From positions 7,116 to 71,115 of the forward strand of contig NZ_CAKTTZ010000007.1 in NCBI RefSeq assembly GCF_934617235.1: a DNA stretch of 64,000 nucleotides. Direction: 5' to 3'. How positions within the stretch are numbered: position 1 is the stretch's first letter; each line of letters opens with the position of its first letter. The stretch is from an uncultured Ellagibacter sp. (GTDB taxonomy: Bacteria; Actinomycetota; Coriobacteriia; Coriobacteriales; Eggerthellaceae). Under the pieces are notes generated by a model. The model did not search any database. It saw only the letters and a program-made list of their open reading frames with translations, and was not told the origin of the DNA. The translations under genes and the position numbers were made by a program. This document shows positions 1 through 8,100 of the stretch, piece by piece.

Positions 1-406
1 ACGGCACCGCGTCGATGTCAAGCAGGCGGCACACCGTGATGGTCATGGGGCCGATGAGCAGCACCGTCGTCACGTTGTCGAGCAGCGCCGAGAGCACGGC
101 GGTCAGGCAGACGAACAGCACCATGACGTGCCAAGGGTTGCCCTTCGCGAGGCGCGCGCACTTGATGGCGAGGTACTCGAAGATGCCCGAGAGCTTCACC
201 ACGGCGACGAAGAGCATCATGCCCAGGAGCACGCCGAGCGTGTTGAAGTCGACGTGGCTCATGGCCTGGTCGAAGGTGACGACGTGAACGACGAGCAGGA
301 TCATCGCGCCGACGATGGCGACGAGCGCGCGGTGCACCTTCTCCGACATGATGGCGACCATCGCGACGACGAACACCACCACGGCCACGATTTGCATCAA
401 ATCCAT
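1..406 (-). CDS. ArsB/NhaD/SLC13-type permease, 5' part only
   Basis: Amino-terminal 135 residues of a polytopic membrane transporter; the rest lies beyond the window edge. The reading starts MDLMQIVAVVVFVV and gives four or five hydrophobic segments, with the conserved stretch LLDNVTTVLLIGPMT near residue 115, typical of the ArsB/NhaD and SLC13 ion-transporter superfamily (sodium/proton antiporters, arsenite and dicarboxylate carriers). The start is the ATG at 406, preceded by a purine-rich GGGGTAGAGG. The substrate cannot be told from this fragment. It is transcribed in the same direction as the small membrane gene upstream but separated by about 150 bases holding a TATAAT box, so it probably has its own promoter. 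Confidence 0.75.
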   Translation of the reverse strand, partial: MDLMQIVAVVVFVVAMVAIMSEKVHRALVAIVGAMILLVVHVVTFDQAMSHVDFNTLGVLLGMMLFVAVVKLSGIFEYLAIKCARLAKGNPWHVMVLFVCLTAVLSALLDNVTTVLLIGPMTITVCRLLDIDAVP

Positions 407-448
407 ACCTCTACCCCACTTGTGCCGTGAATTGCAAAAACGTTCGGC

Positions 449-454
449 ATTATA
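449..454 (-). promoter_or_regulatory. Candidate -10 box for the permease gene
   Basis: A perfect TATAAT on the minus strand lies 43 bases before the permease ATG, in the 150-base gap 407-556. No good -35 element is seen at the right distance (TTAGCA is 20 bases away), so this is a guess based on one box. Nothing else is recognised in this gap. Confidence 0.35.
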
Positions 455-556
455 GGAGTCTTTTGTTTCGAACGTGCTAACAAGTCCCGGCGATATTCCG
501 TAAGTGGGGGCGCTCTTTCCGAGAGGGGTGCTTTTAGGAGACGAAGTACTAAGCCT

Positions 557-1372
557 CTATTCGCCGAAGAATGCACGCGCCGTGCGAGCTGCGGGGAGGT
601 TCTTCCCGTTGTCCGCCGCGAAACGCATGCAACCCGCCGCAGCATCCCTGTTGCCCGCTGCAGCGTGAAGTTCACCTTCCTTGGAAGCGTAAACGACGCG
701 CAGGCGCAGGCACTGGTCGTGGTTGTCCCAGATGGAGCGATACAGGCCAATAAGCTTTGGGGAATCGCCCGCACGTTCCGCCTCAGCGACTTCGCGCGAC
801 CACGAAAGGTACGCGCCACGCTGCTTCGTGATGAAGTCGTCCTCCAAGTTCGGCAGGGAAAGCGCCTCATCGATAAGGGCAATCACGCGATCGTTGTCGA
901 AAAGGCTCTTCACAAGGGGAACGAGATCGGCATAGAGCGCGAGCTTGATCTCGTCAGTCGGTGCAGTTTTCACGCTGTCTTGGATCATGAGGCCGATCTT
1001 CGCCGCTTCGCTGTTCTTGCCATCGTTGATAAGCGCGCACGCATAGAAGGAAAGAAACCAAGCGGGAAGCTCTCCCAGGGGCGGCTCTGCGGATTGCGCA
1101 ATCTTCGACGAGCCCGCGAGGAACGCGTCGACATTGCAGTCGTCGTTGTAGAGCGACACGAGACTCTCGAGCTTCGACTGCGCGGCGCGCGCGAACAGCC
1201 TCGTGAAGATGAAAAGGCCGGCGAGCAGAAGCACAACGGAAGCCCCAGCGCCCGCTGCGGTGAAACCCATCGCGCGGCCTTCGATGTTCGACCAGACGAA
1301 AACCACGGCAAGCGGAATCGCAACCGCAATGGCGCATGCGGCAATCTCATATCGCTTGAAGTATGTGAGCAT
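557..1372 (-). CDS. Membrane-anchored protein of unknown function
   Basis: A 271-residue protein with two hydrophobic segments near the amino end (about residues 10-26 and 33-51) followed by a soluble, mostly helical cytoplasmic or exterior domain of about 210 residues rich in Ala and Leu, ending AARTARAFFGE. The soluble part has a TPR-like feel (repeated helices with small residues) but no family is recognised. The open frame continues upstream, but those codons lie over selC and its terminator, so the ATG at 1372, with GGGAAGG about eight bases upstream, is chosen. No partner gene is evident; the next gene upstream is the tRNA. Confidence 0.7.
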   Translation of the reverse strand: MLTYFKRYEIAACAIAVAIPLAVVFVWSNIEGRAMGFTAAGAGASVVLLLAGLFIFTRLFARAAQSKLESLVSLYNDDCNVDAFLAGSSKIAQSAEPPLGELPAWFLSFYACALINDGKNSEAAKIGLMIQDSVKTAPTDEIKLALYADLVPLVKSLFDNDRVIALIDEALSLPNLEDDFITKQRGAYLSWSREVAEAERAGDSPKLIGLYRSIWDNHDQCLRLRVVYASKEGELHAAAGNRDAAAGCMRFAADNGKNLPAARTARAFFGE

Positions 1373-1478
1373 GAAATTCGCCTTCCCGTCATTTGTTTTG
1401 AAGCAGTGTAGCCTAATCGTGCCGCCATAGGCACGAACCTCACGAGTTCGATATGCGAATGGGCAAGCAGCGCCGACC

Positions 1479-1511
1479 GAAAAAGAGAAAAGGGACCCCG
1501 CGGAGTCCCTT
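1479..1511 (-). terminator. Intrinsic terminator after selC
   Basis: On the minus strand the sequence AGGGACTCCGCGGGGTCCCT (1491-1510) forms a GC-rich hairpin followed by TTTCTCTTTTT. It lies 13 bases after the CCA end of tRNA-Sec and fits a rho-independent terminator for the single-gene transcript. Confidence 0.85.
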
Positions 1512-1523
1512 GCAAGTTGCAAC

Positions 1524-1620
1524 TGGCGGAGATGCGTGCGAATCGAACACACCCGAGACGTTCTGCGCGCCTCACAACGGCTTTGAAGGCCGCGGGGCCC
1601 ACCAGGACCCATCCATCTCC
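1524..1620 (-). tRNA. selC: tRNA-Sec (anticodon UCA)
   Basis: A 97-base selenocysteine tRNA. Visible hallmarks: the acceptor strands GGAGATG / CATCTCC, a discriminator G and encoded CCA; a six-base-pair D stem GGGTCC / GGGCCC with loop TGGT; an anticodon stem CGGC / GCCG with loop CTTCAAA, giving anticodon TCA that reads UGA; a long variable arm GAGGC / GTCTC; and a five-pair T stem GTGTG / CGCAC. The eighth acceptor pair expected in bacterial tRNA-Sec would be G-G here, so it looks unpaired. selA, selB and selD are not in the window. The formate dehydrogenase nearby uses Cys, so the tRNA must serve selenoproteins elsewhere. Confidence 0.95.
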
Positions 1621-1651
1621 AAAAGAAAACTCAATTTTTTGCAGCCCGCCT

Positions 1652-1680
1652 ATTCTACCGTATGCGACCGCAATACCCAA
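1652..1680 (-). promoter_or_regulatory. Candidate promoter of selC
   Basis: TTGGGT (1675-1680), a 17-base spacer and TAGAAT (1652-1657) on the minus strand place transcription start about 25 bases before the tRNA 5' end. The rest of the 334-base gap 1621-1954 holds only this and the toxin-antitoxin control region. Confidence 0.5.
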
Positions 1681-1918
1681 TAATCAAAATGCAGTAGCTA
1701 AAATTACCTGCCGATGACATTATCGCGAAAGATTTCGATTGTGTCCAATCATTGCGCACGTGAGGTTGACGGACACGAGCACTGAGGAATTCGAATCCGC
1801 AAAATCGCCACTCGGTTAACGCGTCTGCGGGATACATTCAATTTGGCGTTCGCGCAGGAAAACAAGATGAAAGCAGGGAAAACGCCGGATATGGTGGGGT
1901 GTTATTGTATACTGTTCA

Positions 1919-1948
1919 TGACACAAAACCTGACACAACGGAGGTTTT
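1919..1948 (+). promoter_or_regulatory. Toxin-antitoxin operator and leader region
   Basis: Just before the antitoxin gene TGACACAA occurs twice, at 1919-1926 and 1931-1938, on the same face of the helix (12-base period). Overlapping it, AAAACCT (1925-1931) and AGGTTTT (1942-1948) form an inverted repeat that covers the ribosome binding site GGAGG (1940-1944). TATACT at 1908-1913 is a plausible -10 box. The antitoxin probably binds here to repress its own operon; that is inferred from the usual behaviour of RelB-type antitoxins. Confidence 0.5.
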
Positions 1949-1954
1949 GCCCAC

Positions 1955-2221
1955 ATGGATAAATCGATCATCCACGTAAGAGTCGACGAGAACCTCAAGG
2001 AACAAGCCGAAGCCCTTTTCTCATCAATGGGAACGAGCATGTCTGAGGCTATCAGGATTTTCCTCAAGCAGTGCATCCTCGACCAGAAGTTTCCCTTCCA
2101 AATTAAAAGCTGCGCGCAAAAAGGCGAGAATTCCGCTTACGGCTTTTTGAAGCTCTACTCGAAACCAATCACCCGCGATCAGGAGCGAGAAGCCTGGATC
2201 TCCTCGTTGGCGAAGAAATGA
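1955..2221 (+). CDS. RelB/DinJ-family antitoxin
   Basis: An 88-residue protein. The first 50 residues (MDKSIIHVRVDENLKEQAEA, then SMGTSMSEAIRIFLKQ) match the ribbon-helix-helix DNA-binding part of RelB/DinJ antitoxins. The tail from about residue 55 would wrap the toxin. A strong GGAGG lies 10 bases before the ATG. The stop codon overlaps the start of the PIN toxin gene in ATGA, so the two are translationally coupled. The usual partner of this antitoxin family is a RelE/YafQ ribonuclease; here it is a PIN domain protein, which is less common. Confidence 0.88.
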   Translation: MDKSIIHVRVDENLKEQAEALFSSMGTSMSEAIRIFLKQCILDQKFPFQIKSCAQKGENSAYGFLKLYSKPITRDQEREAWISSLAKK

Positions 2222-2580
2222 TTACCGTACTCGACGAAAGCGCCATCCTTCGCTACCTGCTGGATGACGAAAGGAAAAAAGCCCGCGAAGTTGCCGAAGT
2301 CATCAAGTCCGGCCAAGCATATTCCTACCCCGAAATCTTCGCTCGCGTGGCGGTCACCCTGCGCGACGTGTATCAGGTGCCCCGCTCGCTTATCAGCGAA
2401 GCGCTTCTTACGCTGCTAAACGATATTTGCGTAGGCGAAGAGGACATCGTGCGTTACGCGACGCGTCTGTTCGGAACAACGCTGTTCGATTACATCGACT
2501 GCCTGCTCGTGGCGCGAAATCACCTGTACGAGCACGATGTCATCACCTTCGACAAACCGCTCATCAAACATATGATGTAG
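2218..2580 (+). CDS. PIN-domain toxin, probable ribonuclease
   Basis: A 120-residue single-domain protein of VapC-like PIN fold. The expected acidic residues that bind the metal ions are visible: Asp6 in VLDESAILRYLL, Glu39 in YPEIFAR, Asp91 or Asp94 in FDYIDCLLVA, and Asp112 in ITFDKPLIK. Members of the family cleave RNA, often tRNA, to stop growth. It overlaps the RelB-type antitoxin by four bases. It ends about 100 bases from the convergent hycI stop; no terminator was seen between them. Confidence 0.85.
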   Translation: MITVLDESAILRYLLDDERKKAREVAEVIKSGQAYSYPEIFARVAVTLRDVYQVPRSLISEALLTLLNDICVGEEDIVRYATRLFGTTLFDYIDCLLVARNHLYEHDVITFDKPLIKHMM

Positions 2581-2678
2581 GTTTATTCGTTTAACAGTAC
2601 GACTTCTCGAGATTCTCAAGGACGTCCGATACCGTCAGCGTGTAGTTGTCTACGTCTGAAATCCCTGTGCGGTTCCCC

Positions 2679-3149
2679 TTAGCCCTCTTCACCGACGAAG
2701 CGATAGTCCTCCCATCCTTCGTTGGCGGAAATACGCTCGAAGAGCTCTTTGACCGACTCTCGCACCGCCGGGGTAAGCGGTGCGAAAAAGGTCGTATCAG
2801 CTGGTTGAATACCGAGGAACACGACGCGTTTTGCCATGCTCTCGATTTCACCCAGCAAAAAGGTGATGGGAAGCGCGTGCGTCGAGATCAGGCAGTTCGT
2901 CGCGACGTCACCGGCGCTGAGATTGCGAACGGCGCCTGGCGGAAGGCCCATGTCGGCGGCATCGAACACGAGAACCGTGTCAGGCTCAAGCCGCCTGATC
3001 ACGCCCAACTCGTCTTCGGGACACTGCCCGCCGTCGATCACCGACCAGCCATCAACCGGCGAGTCGGTCATCATCTTGGCCAAAAGCGGCCCTGCGGCAT
3101 CATCGCCGCGGAGCACGCTGCCAACCGCCAAAAGCACGTTACTGCCCAT
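2679..3149 (-). CDS. hycI: Hydrogenase maturation endopeptidase HycI
   Basis: A 156-residue protein of the HycI/HupD protease family, which clips the carboxy-terminal tail from the large subunit of NiFe hydrogenase after nickel insertion. The amino end MGSNVLLAVGSVLRGDDAAGP carries the family's GxGNxLxxDD-like motif (here GSVLRGDD), followed by DGG at about residue 40 and DAADMG at about 84, the regions that bind nickel. Its substrate is presumably HyfG, which has a 34-residue extension after its last Cys motif. Last gene of the formate hydrogenlyase operon, overlapping hycH by 11 bases. Confidence 0.93.
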   Translation of the reverse strand: MGSNVLLAVGSVLRGDDAAGPLLAKMMTDSPVDGWSVIDGGQCPEDELGVIRRLEPDTVLVFDAADMGLPPGAVRNLSAGDVATNCLISTHALPITFLLGEIESMAKRVVFLGIQPADTTFFAPLTPAVRESVKELFERISANEGWEDYRFVGEEG

Positions 3150-3573
3150 CGGTCAATCTCCCCATCATGTACATTGCGGTCTGGGTCCTTACTTCCTCAA
3201 GAAGATCGAGGAATTGGGTGAGCCACGTAATCTCGCCCGCATAGAGCTTCGACGTTTTCTGAAGGTAGAGTGATTGGAGCTCCTTCTTCAACGCTTTGCT
3301 CAAAGTGGGCACGTGCACCTTGTCGATCTGTATCTCCCCGAAGCGCATGATGCCCTCGAGCTTGTAGCGGGCCTCGGCCGAATCGAGGTGAGACACAATC
3401 GAGCGATAGGTGTCCATCGAGCAGGACAAACACGGGCTCAAGCAATCAGCCACGCCCGTGTGATGCCCGACAGAAAGCGTGTAGTACATGATGTTGCTAA
3501 CCTCTTCGGGGATGTCGACCGCGCTATCGACAAACTTAGCTGTTAGACGGTAGAACACTACTTTCTTTTCCAT
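3139..3573 (-). CDS. hycH: Formate hydrogenlyase maturation protein HycH
   Basis: A 144-residue HycH/HyfJ-family protein needed for assembly of formate hydrogenlyase. It begins MEKKVVFYRL and has the family's VSNIMYYTLSVGHHTGV region followed by a Cys-rich DCLSPCLSCSMD at about residues 43-54, then an FGEIQIDKVHV strand. Its exact activity is not known even in E. coli. Its start lies within the end of the small-subunit gene (38-base overlap) and its end overlaps hycI by 11 bases, a tight arrangement that suggests coupled synthesis. Confidence 0.88.
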   Translation of the reverse strand: MEKKVVFYRLTAKFVDSAVDIPEEVSNIMYYTLSVGHHTGVADCLSPCLSCSMDTYRSIVSHLDSAEARYKLEGIMRFGEIQIDKVHVPTLSKALKKELQSLYLQKTSKLYAGEITWLTQFLDLLEEVRTQTAMYMMGRLTDGQ

Positions 3574-4363
3574 GCCCGTCCCCTATCGTCCTCGCCAACA
3601 AGATACCCTTGAGTTCCTCGTAGACTTCAGCTCGACGCGGATCGTCTTGCGTAGCGATCAGGTCGTTGACGCTCAATAGAACATCGTCGCTGTGCTCGAG
3701 GGCCCCCATGAATCCGTCGACAAGATCTCTGCCGTATCGGTAACCCGACATCCTGCGAGCTTCTCGTTCAAGTTCCACGCGGAGCTTGTAGGGAATATCG
3801 GGAAAAGCGATGGGGGCAACTTCCCCTTCGCCCTCGAAGTGATGAGTGGCATGCTGCTTCTGAGCCAACTTGCCAAGCGCCATCGCGAAACCGTACACCG
3901 TCTGGCCCGGTGTCGGAGGACAGCCCGGAATGTAGACGTCCACCGGCAAGAGCTTGTCGGTTCCGCCCCACACGCAATAGTTGTCGTGGAAGATTCCGCC
4001 CGTGCATCCGCAGGCACCGTACGAAACGATGATCTTCGGATCAGGAGCAGCATCATAAGCCCTGATGGCAGGCATGCGCATGGAACGAGTGATCGCGCCC
4101 GTGTAAACCAGGATGTCCGCATGACGCGGCGTCGGAACAACCTTGATACCGAATCGCTCGACGTCGAACACGGGGGTGATGCTCGCGAAAATCTCGATTT
4201 CGCACGCATTGCATCCGCTGCAGTCAACGCGATACACATATACCGAGCGCTTGATGTCGCTGAGCAGCTTTCCCTTCGCCTTCGCGACTTCGGCATCAAC
4301 AACCTTGCGATCAAGGCGCACCTGAAGCTCTTCCGGAATCTCTTTCATAACCATAAAACTCAC
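3536..4363 (-). CDS. hyfI: NiFe hydrogenase small subunit, HycG/HyfI type
   Basis: A 275-residue homologue of HycG/HyfI and NuoB. It holds the proximal [4Fe-4S] cluster that passes electrons to the NiFe site in HyfG. Ligands are seen in VDCSGCNACEIE (about residues 47-58), YGACGCTGG (about 117-125) and IPGCPPTPGQT (about 147-157). A hydrophilic 85-residue carboxy-terminal tail follows. The ATG at 4363 overlaps the stop of hyfH (ATGA); in-frame ATGs at Met4 and Met6 are alternatives. It lies on the cytoplasmic face of the membrane complex. Confidence 0.95.
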   Translation of the reverse strand: MSFMVMKEIPEELQVRLDRKVVDAEVAKAKGKLLSDIKRSVYVYRVDCSGCNACEIEIFASITPVFDVERFGIKVVPTPRHADILVYTGAITRSMRMPAIRAYDAAPDPKIIVSYGACGCTGGIFHDNYCVWGGTDKLLPVDVYIPGCPPTPGQTVYGFAMALGKLAQKQHATHHFEGEGEVAPIAFPDIPYKLRVELEREARRMSGYRYGRDLVDGFMGALEHSDDVLLSVNDLIATQDDPRRAEVYEELKGILLARTIGDGHGKESSVLPSNS

Positions 4364-4878
4364 TTCCTTTCAAGCTTCACGCCCTGCATATCGAGGGTAT
4401 GCTTCCGTTTACAATCGAGGCAAACGCCCACGTTTTCGTAAGCTGCACCGTCGTTGCCGATACGCTCGAGCAACGCGGCTGCGTACTCGACCTCCTTACG
4501 AGGGGCGAAGTACTGGCCGCACTCGGAGCATCTCTGCAGTTTGAAGGTGCAGGTATCGGTCAGGTCGTCTTTCGACATGACGGCGAGTTCGAATTCGGGC
4601 GTCAGCTTGATTGCGCCAGTCGGGCACCTTTCCTCACAGCGGCCGCAGAAAATGCAGCGCCCGTAATTGATGCTCCAAACGATGGTGCCCTCTTCGGTAT
4701 CGGCGTCCATCTGAATCGCGTTCGGAGGACATACTGCGGCGCATGCTGCGCACGCAATGCACAACTCATGCGTGTGCTCGGGCTTTCCTCGCACATCTTT
4801 CGCCTGCTCAAGCGGGGCAAAAGGGTATTTCACCGTGCCTTCGCCCTGTTGCAGGATGTGCTTAAGCATCTTTAGCAT
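4360..4878 (-). CDS. hyfH: Formate hydrogenlyase iron-sulfur protein, HycF/HyfH type
   Basis: A 172-residue NuoI-like protein with two [4Fe-4S] motifs: CIACAACAAVCP (about residues 40-51) and CIFCGRCEERCP (about 75-86). As in other HycF/HyfH proteins a carboxy-terminal zinc-ribbon-like part follows, with CSECGQYF and CLDCKRKHTL. It links the ferredoxin-like HyfA/HydN proteins to the small subunit HyfI. It sits between hyfG (15-base gap) and hyfI (4-base overlap). Confidence 0.94.
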   Translation of the reverse strand: MLKMLKHILQQGEGTVKYPFAPLEQAKDVRGKPEHTHELCIACAACAAVCPPNAIQMDADTEEGTIVWSINYGRCIFCGRCEERCPTGAIKLTPEFELAVMSKDDLTDTCTFKLQRCSECGQYFAPRKEVEYAAALLERIGNDGAAYENVGVCLDCKRKHTLDMQGVKLERK

Positions 4879-4893
4879 TCGGCCCTCCTTTCC

Positions 4894-6627
4894 TTAACGA
4901 ACGACAAGCTCATTCATATCGCGCTTCCTGCAGCTGTCCTCGAACTCCTGTTTCGAGAGGACCTTCTGCTTGCGCTTCTTCACATCGACGATGGTGACGC
5001 GATCGGTGCACGAGTAACACGGGTCGATGCTGCCGATGACAACAGCGGCGTCGGCGATAGTATTCCCGCGAAGCATCGATCGGAGCACCGGCCAGTTGCT
5101 GTACGTCGAGGCCTTAGCGCGCCAGCGATAGCACTTCTGGTTGTCGCCCGTCATCGACCAATGCAGGTCCTCACCGCGCGGCGCCTCGGTGAAGCCAACG
5201 CCGAAGAGGTAGGGCTCATAGCTCCACGATTCGTTGAGAATGGGGCCAGTTGGTGCGCTTTCCAGCCAGAACTCGATCATATCGATGCTGTCGAAGAACT
5301 CGTCGACGCGCACGAGCGTACGGCTTTTCGCATCGCAGCCGTCATACGTACGCGCAGTCTTGTCAGTCAAGAGCTTATAGCCGTCGAACGGGTGGTCGAA
5401 TCGCGAATCGCGGGTAAAGCCGCTTCCGCGAACCGTTGGACCGACGGGGCTCCAGTCGCGGGCGACCTGCTTGTCGAGGATGCCGATGCCAGCCGTACGC
5501 TGCTCGAAGTTAGCCGTCGACACGAGCGCATCGAGGAGATGCCTCACTTCCTCGCGCAGCTCGTGCAGAACCTTGATGGTCTCGAGCTTCTGTTCAGCGA
5601 GGATGTCGCGACGAACACCGCCGATAAGGTTCATGCCATAGGTTTTGCGAGCACCAGTCAAAAGCTCGGCAAGGTCCATCGCCTTCTCGCGGATGCGGAA
5701 GAAATGCATGAAGCCCGTGTCAAAGCCAGTGAAATGGCAGACAAGGCCGAGATTGAGCAGATGGGAATGCAGACGCTCGACCTCAAGCATGATCGACCTG
5801 ATAACCTGAGCGCGGAGCGGAATCTCGATTCCCATGGCATGCTCCACCGACTCGGAGTAGGCAACCGAGTGGGCAAAGCCGCAAATGCCGCAGATGCGAT
5901 CGGCCAAAAACGGGACACCGTCGTAGGTCATGCGCGATTCGGCAACCTTTTCCATACCGCGATGCACATAAAACATGCGATAGTCGGCGTCGACGATGTT
6001 TTCGCCCTCGACGAACAGCCTGAAGTGACCAGGTTCGTCGGAGGTGATATGCAACGGGCCCATAGGGATGGTGGTTGTCGAACCCTCAGGAGCGTCGTTC
6101 AAGAACTCGTAGTTCTCAAGATCGGTCGTCGTGTTGGGCCGGTGGCGGTAATCCATGGAGTCCTTGCGCAGCGGATAGAGCCCCTCCGGCCAATCGTCAG
6201 GAAGCACCAATCTACGGGGGTCAGGAAGCCCGATAGGAGTCAGGCCGAACATGTCGCGAACCTCGCGTTCACCCCACATGCAGGCAGGAACGCGCGCCGC
6301 CACCGAAGGGAACGTGCCCGGATCGGGATCGACCTCGCTTCGAACAACGAGAATACACGGGTCGGTTTCTTCCATCGAAAGGACGTAGTAGAGCGCATAC
6401 TTGCCATTGATGGGACGCTCGTCGTTGCCTACGACAACAGAGAGCCAACCGCCACGGCGATAGTAGAGATGCTGCACAATATCGGGAGTAGAATCAGCGC
6501 GAACCGTAAGGGTGAGCTGCTCATCTGTTTGCCACGTGCTATCAAGCAAAGCACCATGGAAGCGCCGCTGGACAAATTCGACATGCGACTTACCGCATTT
6601 CGATTTGTTGGAACTTTTCTTGCTCAC
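4894..6627 (-). CDS. hyfG: NiFe hydrogenase large subunit, HycE/HyfG type (group 4)
   Basis: A 577-residue fusion of a NuoC-like domain (about 1-175) and a NuoD/NiFe large-subunit domain, as in HycE and HyfG. The NiFe ligands are in RICGICGFAHS (about residues 243-253) and DPCYSCTDR (about 535-543). The 34 residues after the second motif are the tail that HycI would remove. This is the catalytic subunit that makes H2 from protons with electrons from formate. Full length for the family. It begins MSKKSSNKSKCGKSHVE, with GGAGG seven bases or so upstream. Confidence 0.96.
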   Translation of the reverse strand: MSKKSSNKSKCGKSHVEFVQRRFHGALLDSTWQTDEQLTLTVRADSTPDIVQHLYYRRGGWLSVVVGNDERPINGKYALYYVLSMEETDPCILVVRSEVDPDPGTFPSVAARVPACMWGEREVRDMFGLTPIGLPDPRRLVLPDDWPEGLYPLRKDSMDYRHRPNTTTDLENYEFLNDAPEGSTTTIPMGPLHITSDEPGHFRLFVEGENIVDADYRMFYVHRGMEKVAESRMTYDGVPFLADRICGICGFAHSVAYSESVEHAMGIEIPLRAQVIRSIMLEVERLHSHLLNLGLVCHFTGFDTGFMHFFRIREKAMDLAELLTGARKTYGMNLIGGVRRDILAEQKLETIKVLHELREEVRHLLDALVSTANFEQRTAGIGILDKQVARDWSPVGPTVRGSGFTRDSRFDHPFDGYKLLTDKTARTYDGCDAKSRTLVRVDEFFDSIDMIEFWLESAPTGPILNESWSYEPYLFGVGFTEAPRGEDLHWSMTGDNQKCYRWRAKASTYSNWPVLRSMLRGNTIADAAVVIGSIDPCYSCTDRVTIVDVKKRKQKVLSKQEFEDSCRKRDMNELVVR

Positions 6628-6636
6628 TTTGGCCTC

Positions 6637-8100
6637 CTACTCTCCGATAGTCCAAGTCACGTCGGACGCATTGAAGATACTGTCAAATAGCGCCGCACCA
6701 GGTAAGTTACTTTCGCTGGAGATGTCGTCCTGCAACACGATTTCGGTTGCCGAACCGACACCGGAAACGACGGGTGCTGGGAGCGCAACGCCAAACCACA
6801 AGATAAGAGCCACCAGCGCAAACTCGGGAATGAGCGTGAGCGCCTTAGGCTCACCGCGCTTTAAGCCTTCAGGGGCTTCGCCCAAAATCGAGCGGAGGAA
6901 CACAATCGAGAAGGCGCCCACCACAACGGTGAGGGCAAGCGCGATGATGATGATCAACCACATGAAGCCCGAGGACGCGGCAGCCACGAACGCCAGCATC
7001 TCGCTTGTGAAAAGCGCCAGCGGCGGGAATCCCGAAATGGCGAAAAGCCCAATTCCGACAAGAACGGCAGTGACGGGAGCAACCTTCACCACGCCCTTGA
7101 TCTGCCCCAGATCGCTCGTCTTGAACTTCATGGCGAGATTGCCCGACATGCAGAACATAAGCGACTTTACGAGGCTGTGGAACACGCAATGCAGAAGCGC
7201 GGCTGCAACACCGATGGGGCCGCCCAGGCCAAGGCAGAGGGCAACGATGCCGATGTTCTCGCACGAGCTGTAAGCCAGCTTGCGTTTGAAGTCGGACTGC
7301 AAAAGAAGAGCAAAGGCTCCGAAGACGATCGAGGCTGCTCCGAAGATCAGCATGATGGCCTGCGGAAACGCCGGCCCGATAGCCTGAACGGCCAGCACAT
7401 AGAACCTGATGACGACAAGGATTGCGCACTTGGCGAGCGCCCCTGAAAGCAGACCCGAAACGGGGCTTGGAGCCTGCGAGTACGCATCGGGCATCCATGT
7501 ATGCATCGGGAACAAGCCGGCCTTGGTACCGAAACCGATCGCGATGAACACGAAGGCGATCTGGATCAAAGCGGGGTCGAATTGACCAGCGTATGGCACG
7601 AGCGTCGACCAGAATGCCGCCTGATGCGGATTGGCCATGACGTCCGCTGCGTTCGCGTACACCAAGAGCGTTCCGTACAGGCCGAAAGCAACTCCGGCAG
7701 TGCAGACGATGAGATACTTCCATGCCGCCTCAAGCGAGATCTTCGTGTTGTACGTTCCGACGAGAAATACCGTAGCAAGCGTCGTACCCTCGATAGAAGC
7801 CCACATCATGATAAGGTTGTTCGATGTGGCAACAAGCAGCATCGTGAAGACGAACAGGCTGAACAGCGCGTAGAAACGCTTGATTTGCTTAGCTCCGACA
7901 TTCCCCTCGTCCGCGTCGTAGCGGATATGGGAAAGGGAAGCGACACCTGTAAGCAAAGCTACCGCACACACGATACCGACGAAGATGGAAGAGAGTGCAT
8001 CGACATGAAGCCACAGGTCAAACGCGTGGACCTCTTCCCCACCGAGCACCACCGTACCAACAACGCCAGCACCGAAGACAAGCACGGCGATCAAGCACAT
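6637..8100 (-). CDS. hyfF: Membrane proton-pump subunit HyfF (main open frame)
   Basis: A 487-residue polytopic protein of the NuoL/M/N and Mrp family, closest to HyfF. Visible landmarks are FDLWLHVDALSSIFVGI near the start, KAGLFPMHTWMPDAYSQAP with the conserved pump lysine and histidine, SCENIGI, and HCVFHSLVKSLMF. About twelve or thirteen membrane helices follow. The amino end typical of HyfF is missing from this frame: it is encoded just upstream in another frame (8091-8213). Translation could restart at the ATG at 8100, which has GAGG ten bases before it and overlaps the upstream stop, or the gene may carry a one-base frameshift. Frame-continuous GTG at 8163 is a less likely start. Confidence 0.85.
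   Translation of the reverse strand: MCLIAVLVFGAGVVGTVVLGGEEVHAFDLWLHVDALSSIFVGIVCAVALLTGVASLSHIRYDADEGNVGAKQIKRFYALFSLFVFTMLLVATSNNLIMMWASIEGTTLATVFLVGTYNTKISLEAAWKYLIVCTAGVAFGLYGTLLVYANAADVMANPHQAAFWSTLVPYAGQFDPALIQIAFVFIAIGFGTKAGLFPMHTWMPDAYSQAPSPVSGLLSGALAKCAILVVIRFYVLAVQAIGPAFPQAIMLIFGAASIVFGAFALLLQSDFKRKLAYSSCENIGIVALCLGLGGPIGVAAALLHCVFHSLVKSLMFCMSGNLAMKFKTSDLGQIKGVVKVAPVTAVLVGIGLFAISGFPPLALFTSEMLAFVAAASSGFMWLIIIIALALTVVVGAFSIVFLRSILGEAPEGLKRGEPKALTLIPEFALVALILWFGVALPAPVVSGVGSATEIVLQDDISSESNLPGAALFDSIFNASDVTWTIGE

Noticed and set aside
1524..2580. tRNA-Sec as an integration site for a mobile element carrying the toxin-antitoxin pair
   Set aside because: The pair is on the 5' side of the tRNA, no integrase is present, and no second copy of the tRNA 3' end was seen.
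8091..8093. In-frame TGA near the start of hyfF as a selenocysteine codon
   Set aside because: The frame after the TGA does not encode hyfF sequence; the protein continues in another frame, so readthrough would not help.
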